This document shows, one piece after another, positions 1 through 3,841 of a stretch of 6,363 nt of DNA. The translations under genes and the position numbers were made by a program. Location: contig JAJRSQ010000015.1 of assembly GCA_024278725.1 (NCBI GenBank), positions 1 to 6,363 on the forward strand, written 5' to 3'. Numbering within the stretch: position 1 is the first letter of the stretch; the number at the start of each line of letters is the position of its first letter. The DNA is from Chloroflexota bacterium (GTDB lineage Bacteria > Chloroflexota > Anaerolineae > 4572-78). The notes below the pieces were generated by a model. It saw nothing but the letters and a program-made list of their open reading frames with translations. It searched no databases and was not told the origin of the DNA.

Positions 1-124
1 TGAAACGTGAAACGTGAAACGTGAAACGTGAAACGTGAAACGTGAAACGTGAAACGTGAAACGTGAAACGTGAAACGTGAAACGTGAAACGTGAAACGTG
101 AAACGTGAAACGTGAAACGTGAAA
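1..124. repeat. Tandem array of the 7-bp unit TGAAACG, truncated by the window edge
   Basis: The first 119 bases are 17 perfect head-to-tail copies of TGAAACG, followed by a partial copy (TGAAA) at 120-124. The array runs off the left edge, so its true size is unknown. On the minus strand, the coding strand of the neighbouring gene, it reads CGTTTCA. No copy is diverged, which suggests recent expansion by slippage or ongoing homogenisation. It starts 46 bp beyond the lysX stop codon and encodes nothing supportable. Short arrays of this type are, from memory, frequent between genes in Chloroflexota genomes. Function is unknown. Confidence 0.97.
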
Positions 125-170
125 TGCTGAATTATCTTTGCGCTTTTGTCAAATCACACCTCACGCTTCA

Positions 171-1028
171 CTATCGATTTTTCGCCACTGCCAAAACATA
201 ATCCACCACCCGCGAGGGGATGTTCACGCCGGTGGTGTCAATGCTGTTCCGAAACTCCATCGTGTAATTCACTTCATTGACCAGCAATTCCCCGGCGGCG
301 GTTTCCAGCAGGTCGATGGCAACCACCCCCCCGCCGACGGCTTTCGCTGCCGCGCGCGAAAGGCGGTCAATTTCGGGCGTGACGGGGCAATTTTCAGCGT
401 GCCCGCCGCGGGCGGTATTGGTGATCCAGTGGTCGGAATAGCGGTAAATCGCCGCCACGGTTTCATCGCCCACCACAAAAGAGCGGATGTCGCGCGCGGG
501 TTTGTGGACATATTCCTGAATGTAAAAGATGGAATGGTGATACGTGCCGAGCACCTGTTTGTGTTCCAGAATCGCTTCCGCCGCCTCACGGTCATTAATT
601 TTTGAGAGGAGTCGCCCCCACGAGCCAACCGCAGGTTTGAGCACCACCGGGTAACCCAATTCTTCAATCGCCTGCAACGCCGATTCCGGTGTGAAGGCGA
701 TTTTGCTGCGCGGCACGGGGATATTCTCGCGCACCAGCGCCGAGGTCGTTTCCAGTTTGTTGCCGCAAATCGCCGCCACTTCATACGTGTTAACCGTGGG
801 AATGCCCCAATCGTTCAGGATGCGCAGGGCGTACAACGCCCGCGAGTGATTGACGCAGCGTTCCAGCACGACATCATATTTTCCCCACCCGTTTCCCTGC
901 AAATCGAAGACAATTTTCCGGTCGTCAATCAAATCCACCGGCGCATTGTGTTCGGCAAAAGCTTGAATGAGTAATTTTTCTTCCACCCGCACCCGCGAAT
1001 GGAGCATTGCAATGTTTGGTTGTGTCAT
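171..1028 (-). CDS. lysX: LysX, ATP-dependent alpha-aminoadipate--LysW ligase (ATP-grasp family)
   Basis: A 285-aa cytoplasmic ATP-grasp ligase of the LysX/ArgX/RimK family. It uses ATP to join the amino group of alpha-aminoadipate to the gamma-carboxyl of the C-terminal Glu of LysW, the first protecting step of carrier-protein lysine biosynthesis. Visible motifs: N-terminal strand and SRVRVEEKLL (11-20); NKLETT with K91; nucleotide-binding VVLKPAVGSWGRLLSKI (128-144, K131); QEYV (E172); NTARGGHAENC (204-214); metal-binding IDLLE (D239) and VNEVNYTMEFRNS (E252, N254). Length is normal for the family. The ATG at 1028 keeps the first beta strand intact but has no clear Shine-Dalgarno. It lies 50 bp after lysW, its substrate carrier, and is almost certainly cotranscribed with it. 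The C-terminal NEVN-TMEF-NS-TTGV pattern resembles lysine-type LysX of Thermus as I remember it. An ArgX-like or dual Glu/aminoadipate specificity cannot be excluded. Confidence 0.95.
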   Translation of the reverse strand: MTQPNIAMLHSRVRVEEKLLIQAFAEHNAPVDLIDDRKIVFDLQGNGWGKYDVVLERCVNHSRALYALRILNDWGIPTVNTYEVAAICGNKLETTSALVRENIPVPRSKIAFTPESALQAIEELGYPVVLKPAVGSWGRLLSKINDREAAEAILEHKQVLGTYHHSIFYIQEYVHKPARDIRSFVVGDETVAAIYRYSDHWITNTARGGHAENCPVTPEIDRLSRAAAKAVGGGVVAIDLLETAAGELLVNEVNYTMEFRNSIDTTGVNIPSRVVDYVLAVAKNR

Positions 1029-1078
1029 TGGGTTTCACACTTTCATTTTGAATTTTTCATTTTCAATTTTGAATTGAA
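1029..1078 (-). repeat. AT-rich low-complexity lysW-lysX spacer with imperfect repeats
   Basis: The 50-bp gap between lysW and lysX is almost entirely A/T. Read on the minus strand, it repeats ATTCAAAAT twice with the variants ATTCAAAATTGAAAATG and ATTCAAAATGAAAG, and ends GTGTGAAACCC just before the lysX ATG. A short inverted repeat (TTCAA-AA-TTGAA) lies within it. There is no recognisable Shine-Dalgarno for lysX and no credible terminator. The TGAAA motifs recall the unit of the array downstream of lysX, in the opposite orientation. An unstructured A-rich leader could itself help ribosome binding, but that is inference. Confidence 0.6.
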
Positions 1079-1255
1079 TCACTCGCCCCAATCTTCCTCT
1101 TCTTCGGGGGCTTGCGCCAGCGAAAGCGGATTCAGCGACAGCACTTCCAACTCCAGCCCGCATTCGGGACATTGGACAATTTCCCCTTCCATCACATCGG
1201 CGGGTAAAGCCACATTGGCGGCGCATTCGGGACATTCGGCGATTTTTCCGGACAT
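1079..1255 (-). CDS. lysW: LysW, amino-group carrier protein for lysine (or arginine) biosynthesis
   Basis: A 58-aa acidic carrier protein. In this pathway the gamma-carboxyl of its C-terminal Glu is linked to the alpha-amino group of aminoadipate by LysX. The protected intermediate is then carried through phosphorylation, reduction and transamination, and finally released. The sequence shows two CPEC zinc-binding knuckles (C8/C11 and C29/C32), the core IVQCPECGLELEV (26-38), and an acidic tail ending in the diagnostic EDWGE, with the acceptor Glu at residue 58. Length matches the family (about 53-60 aa). The ATG at 1255 is fixed by a perfect AGGAGG five bases upstream. lysX follows after 50 bp. 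Upstream lie a terminator and a leader ORF, so expression probably depends on attenuation. The gene is short enough to be missed by length-filtered gene finding. Confidence 0.96.
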   Translation of the reverse strand: MSGKIAECPECAANVALPADVMEGEIVQCPECGLELEVLSLNPLSLAQAPEEEEDWGE

Positions 1256-1260
1256 TTTTT

Positions 1261-1266
1261 CCTCCT
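1261..1266 (-). promoter_or_regulatory. Strong Shine-Dalgarno of lysW
   Basis: The minus strand reads AGGAGG, a full consensus match, five bases before the lysW ATG. It defines the lysW start. Only 12 nt separate it from the end of the upstream terminator U-tract, which leaves no space for a promoter between terminator and gene. Confidence 0.9.
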
Positions 1267-1278
1267 AAAATTTTGAAT

Positions 1279-1313
1279 AAAAAAACGGCTCATCAGAAAT
1301 GTCTGACAAGCCG
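1279..1313 (-). terminator. Intrinsic terminator in the lysW leader (candidate attenuator)
   Basis: In minus-strand RNA, 5' arm CGGCTTGTCAGA (1313-1302), loop CATT and 3' arm TCTGATGAGCCG (1297-1286) form a 12-bp stem. It contains two adjacent G-U wobbles and is followed directly by seven U (1285-1279). The wobbles become A-C mismatches on the other strand and the U-tract lies only on this side, so the terminator acts leftward, toward lysW. It sits between the candidate promoter plus leader ORF and lysW, which makes it an attenuator candidate. It is also the first terminator downstream of the chemosensory operon and may end that transcript. Confidence 0.88.
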
Positions 1314-1343
1314 CGATGCCTTGATTTTCCCCAAGCAGCACAA

Positions 1344-1406
1344 CTAACCAGACAAAGTGTCCGGCTTGATGGTGCGCTTGGTAGTGGTAAAAATTTGTGC
1401 AATCAT
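1344..1406 (-). CDS. Putative 20-aa leader peptide upstream of lysW
   Basis: ATG at 1406, stop TAG at 1344, encoding MIAQIFTTTKRTIKPDTLSG. An AGGA Shine-Dalgarno lies at 1417-1414, seven bases before the ATG, and the predicted transcription start is only about 18 nt upstream of the ATG. The peptide has five Thr (7, 8, 9, 12, 17), three Ile (2, 5, 13), two Lys (AAG codons 10 and 14) and one Arg (11). Its last codons overlap a hairpin, and the terminator before lysW begins 30 nt after the stop codon. This matches the layout of leader-peptide attenuators. Leader-peptide attenuation has, from memory, been described for the Thermus thermophilus lys cluster. The match between codons and pathway is imperfect because Thr outnumbers Lys. 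Translation is not proven; chance occurrence or a free micropeptide are the alternatives. Confidence 0.6.
   Translation of the reverse strand: MIAQIFTTTKRTIKPDTLSG
1346..1366 (-). promoter_or_regulatory. Hairpin at the end of the leader ORF, competing with antiterminator pairings
   Basis: In minus-strand RNA, AGCCGGACA (1366-1358) pairs with TGTCTGGTT (1354-1346) around a CTT triloop: nine pairs, two of them G-U. This stem covers leader codons 14-20 and ends at the stop codon. Two segments here can instead pair with the 5' arm of the terminator. CAAGCCG (1368-1362) is the exact complement of CGGCTTG (1313-1307). TGTCTGGT (1354-1347) can pair with GTCAGACA (1307-1300), eight pairs with two wobbles. 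Either would prevent the terminator stem, so mutually exclusive folds are possible. No folding energies were calculated. Confidence 0.55.
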
Positions 1407-1416
1407 AATTTTTTCC

Positions 1417-1438
1417 TGTAAACTTCAGCGAGTTTACA
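1417..1438. promoter_or_regulatory. Perfect 8-6-8 inverted repeat over the lysW promoter -10 (candidate operator)
   Basis: TGTAAACT, six bases, AGTTTACA: a 22-bp perfect dyad. It contains the predicted -10 hexamer (1431-1436) and extends past the predicted start point near 1424. Since transcription would begin inside it, only one arm would be in the RNA, so it is better read as a DNA-binding site than as an RNA hairpin. A dimeric repressor bound here would block open-complex formation. The regulator is not identifiable from this window. Confidence 0.6.
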
Positions 1439-1459
1439 ATAGTTTGGGTATCCTGTCAA
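1431..1459 (-). promoter_or_regulatory. Candidate sigma-70-type promoter for the leader-lysW-lysX unit
   Basis: On the minus strand a perfect -35 TTGACA (1459-1454) is followed by an optimal 17-bp spacer and the -10 TAAACT (1436-1431, 4/6 matches to TATAAT). Initiation is predicted near 1424. It begins 19 bp after the stop codon of the upstream kinase gene, in the only sizeable non-coding gap available for an independent promoter. Its position upstream of the terminator means its transcripts must read through that terminator to express lysW. Confidence 0.7.
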
Positions 1460-1478
1460 ACTGCTGTGCCGAAACGGG

Positions 1479-2783
1479 TTACGCCTCCGTAATGGGCAGC
1501 GAAACGAAAAACGTCGTCCCCTTGCCGACGGTACTCTCCACCCAAATTTTCCCGTGATGTCCTTCCACTATTTTCTGAACGATGGCAAGCCCCAAGCCGG
1601 TACTTTTTTCGCCGGCGGTCGCTTCCACGCTGGTGCGTTCAAAGGGTTGGAAAAGTTTGTCCAGTTCATCGGCGGGGATGCCCTGCCCCTCATCAGCCAC
1701 CGCCAGCACCACCGCATCATCCCGCCGGGTCAGCGACACCCGCACGGTTGTATCCGGGTACGAATATTTCACGGCATTGGAGATGAGATTGTTCAGCACC
1801 TGCTCCATCTTGCCGGGGTCGAGCATCAGCGGTGGGATGTCCCCATCCACTTCAAAAGTGACGCTGATATTTTTCCGCGCCGCCAGCGTCGCGTTGCGCT
1901 CAACATTGTGGCGGGTCAGCGTCGCGAAGTCCGTTTCCACTGGCGAAAGGTTCAATTTTCCGGATTCGATTTTGGCAATATCGAGCAAATCGTTCACCAG
2001 TTCCAGCATAAACCGGCTGGAATGCTGGGTGATGGTGAGCATTTCTTTTTCCTGCGGCGAAAGCCGGTCGTCCAAATCCTCCAGCAGCATATCGGTCACC
2101 AATGCAATGTGCCCGAGCGGGTTCCGCAAATCATGCGCCGCCATCCCCAAAAACCGGTCTTTCTGAGCGTTCGCGGCTTCCAGCTCTTTGTTTTTGTCGC
2201 GCAATTCCCGCTGAACTTCCAGCAATTTCTGGTTCACCCGTTGCAGTTCTTTATTTTTTTCCACCGCGTTTTCAAATGTCGAAAGCAGCAGGTCTATCAC
2301 CTGCGTGGGCATGGCGGAAAACGAATATTTTTGGTTGTCGAAGAATATCTCGATGATTTTCTCCGAGTGGCGGTCACGCCGAAGCTCCCGGTTCACCAAA
2401 ATATGATGAATGCGCGAAAGGAGAAAATCGGGCTTGTACGGTTTGGTGACAAAGTTGTCCGCGCCACTTTCCAGCGCTTTCACCACGTCCGACAATTCTG
2501 AAAGTTGGGTCAGCAGAATGACCGGGATGTCATACGTTTCTTCATTTTCCCGAATGCTTTTGCACAGCTCGTACCCGTTCATATTGGGCATGACAATATC
2601 GCTGACAATCAAATCGGGTTTGCGCTCGGCGACGGCTACCAGCGCCAGCACACCATCATATGCCACCCGCACGTCGAAGCCGTGCTCTTTCAGTAAAAAT
2701 TTCAGCCCGATGGCTTGCGTCCGGCTATCCTCCACCACTAAAATTTCCGTGCCCTTAAATTGTTGCATATCCAGTGAGGTCAT
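1479..2783 (-). CDS. Soluble receiver-histidine kinase hybrid (REC-HisKA-HATPase_c)
   Basis: A 434-aa cytoplasmic protein with no membrane segment. An N-terminal receiver (about 12-128) has acidic residues E18/D19, phospho-acceptor D62 in SDIVMPNMNG, T92 and K114. A linker (about 140-210), with LLLSTFENAVEKNKEL followed by a probable coiled coil, leads to HisKA with H217 in AAHDLRNPLG. The ATPase domain has the N box VLNNLISNAVKYS (329-341), DEGQGIP (364-370), LFQPFER (377-383) and TGLGLAIV (395-402), so it appears catalytically complete. The ATG at 2783 is supported by GGAGG five bases upstream, 12 bp after cheB. Its place at the end of the operon suggests that it receives phosphate from the hybrid CheA on D62, which then modulates its own kinase activity. 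Its target is not in this window. Wsp-type operons carry a REC-GGDEF protein in this position. The domain call is firm; the role is inferred. Confidence 0.93.
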   Translation of the reverse strand: MTSLDMQQFKGTEILVVEDSRTQAIGLKFLLKEHGFDVRVAYDGVLALVAVAERKPDLIVSDIVMPNMNGYELCKSIRENEETYDIPVILLTQLSELSDVVKALESGADNFVTKPYKPDFLLSRIHHILVNRELRRDRHSEKIIEIFFDNQKYSFSAMPTQVIDLLLSTFENAVEKNKELQRVNQKLLEVQRELRDKNKELEAANAQKDRFLGMAAHDLRNPLGHIALVTDMLLEDLDDRLSPQEKEMLTITQHSSRFMLELVNDLLDIAKIESGKLNLSPVETDFATLTRHNVERNATLAARKNISVTFEVDGDIPPLMLDPGKMEQVLNNLISNAVKYSYPDTTVRVSLTRRDDAVVLAVADEGQGIPADELDKLFQPFERTSVEATAGEKSTGLGLAIVQKIVEGHHGKIWVESTVGKGTTFFVSLPITEA

Positions 2784-2795
2784 CAGTTCCTCCGA

Positions 2796-3836
2796 TTACT
2801 TTTTCATACATAAATGTTTCATTTGATTGATAATTTCGGGCGGGTTCATCACATAAGTTGCGCCGCCCAGTTTCACCGCTTCGCCGGACATGCCGAAAAC
2901 AATACAACTGGCTTTGTCTTGGGCGATGGTGGTGGCGCCGTTGTCTTTCAGTTGTTTCAACTCCGCCGAGCCGTCTTTGCCCATGCCGGTGAGCAAAATT
3001 GCCAGCGTTTGTTTGGCGTGATATTGCGCCAGCGAGCGGAACAATACCGACACCGAGGGGCGGACGCTGTGTTCGGGGGGGGTGTTCAGCAGTTGAATGG
3101 TTCCGCCGCGCGTGAGGGTCATATGCACGTCGTCCGGGGCGATGTACGCCGTGCCGGAGACGGGCACAACGCCATTCTGCGCCAGCACCACCTGCAACAG
3201 CGATTTCTGCGCCAGCCACGATGCCATCCCTTCGGTGAAACCGGTGGCGATGTGCTGCACCATCAATATCGGCGCGGGAAAATCTGCGGGGAGCGCCGAG
3301 AGAATTTCCTGCAACACCAACGGTCCGCCCGTGGACGCTCCGATTGCCACGTATCGGAACAAATGAAGCGACGAAAGTGCGGGGGCGGCTGCCGTCGGGG
3401 AGCGGGCGGGAGTTGCCGGTTTTGAGTGCCGAAAAACTTTGGCGGTCGCGGCTTGTTTCACCGCGTCAATCAGCGCCGCCGCCATTTCACCGTGTTTGGG
3501 GTTGGTCAATCCGCACGGTTTTTCGATGATGGTCACCGCGCCCGCTTCAATGGCTTTGAACGATTTACTGATTTCTGTCGACTTGTAATTCGCGCTCACC
3601 ACCACAATCGGCGTGGGGGTTTGCTGCATAATGGCGCGTGTGGCGGCAAAACCGTCCATCCGCGGCATATTAATATCCATGGTGATGACATCCGGGCGAT
3701 ATTTCTCCGCCAGTTTCACCCCCGTTTCGCCATCGGGGGCAGTGGCAATCACGTCAATTTCGCTGTCCGATGACAAAATGAACTGCAAATAATTTCGGAC
3801 AACCAATGAGTCATCCACTATCAACACCCGAATCAT
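2796..3836 (-). CDS. cheB: CheB, chemoreceptor glutamate methylesterase/deamidase response regulator
   Basis: A 346-aa CheB that removes methyl groups from receptor glutamates for adaptation and is activated by phosphorylation from CheA. Numbered from the chosen ATG: receiver domain 1-120 with MIRVLIVDDS, acceptor D54 in TMDINMPRMDG, and K106 in EKPCG; a short Ala/Pro-rich linker (about 130-158); then the methylesterase domain with a complete Ser-His-Asp triad, S168 in GASTGG, H195 in MVQHIATGFTEGMA and D288 in LLTGMGKDG. Length is normal. The ATG at 3836 gives the standard MIRVLIVDDS start with a GAGG just upstream. An in-frame GTG at 3845, overlapping the cheA stop by 4 bp, would add three residues. 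It lies 5 bp after cheA and 12 bp before the kinase gene. An eight-C tract (minus strand; 3075-3082) falls in the catalytic domain. In a Wsp-like reading it would be the WspF equivalent. Confidence 0.96.
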   Translation of the reverse strand: MIRVLIVDDSLVVRNYLQFILSSDSEIDVIATAPDGETGVKLAEKYRPDVITMDINMPRMDGFAATRAIMQQTPTPIVVVSANYKSTEISKSFKAIEAGAVTIIEKPCGLTNPKHGEMAAALIDAVKQAATAKVFRHSKPATPARSPTAAAPALSSLHLFRYVAIGASTGGPLVLQEILSALPADFPAPILMVQHIATGFTEGMASWLAQKSLLQVVLAQNGVVPVSGTAYIAPDDVHMTLTRGGTIQLLNTPPEHSVRPSVSVLFRSLAQYHAKQTLAILLTGMGKDGSAELKQLKDNGATTIAQDKASCIVFGMSGEAVKLGGATYVMNPPEIINQMKHLCMKK

Positions 3837-3841
3837 AGCCC

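Noticed and set aside
1..124. CRISPR array
   Set aside because: The 7-bp units are contiguous with no spacers, so it is a simple tandem repeat.
125..170. Promoter or terminator between lysX and the repeat array
   Set aside because: A TTGACA occurs on the minus strand here but no -10-like hexamer lies at a usable spacing, and no stem followed by a T-tract was found.
1256..1278. Promoter for lysW between the terminator and the gene
   Set aside because: Only 12 nt separate the U-tract from the lysW Shine-Dalgarno and the -35/-10 positions would fall inside the terminator hairpin; no matching hexamers are present.
1286..1430. Lysine riboswitch (L box) or T-box leader
   Set aside because: The leader from predicted start to terminator is only about 140 nt and much of it is an ORF with its own Shine-Dalgarno. 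I see no L-box-like multi-helix organisation and no T-box sequence of the AGGGTGG type.
1554..2501. A 315-codon open frame on the plus strand
   Set aside because: It is antisense to the receiver-histidine kinase gene, whose minus-strand translation shows every expected motif. The plus-strand product is rich in Arg, His and Gln with no recognisable domain, as expected of a shadow frame.
2814..3425. A 203-codon plus-strand frame opposite cheB
   Set aside because: cheB carries a complete receiver and Ser-His-Asp catalytic domain on the minus strand; the antisense frame has no family features.
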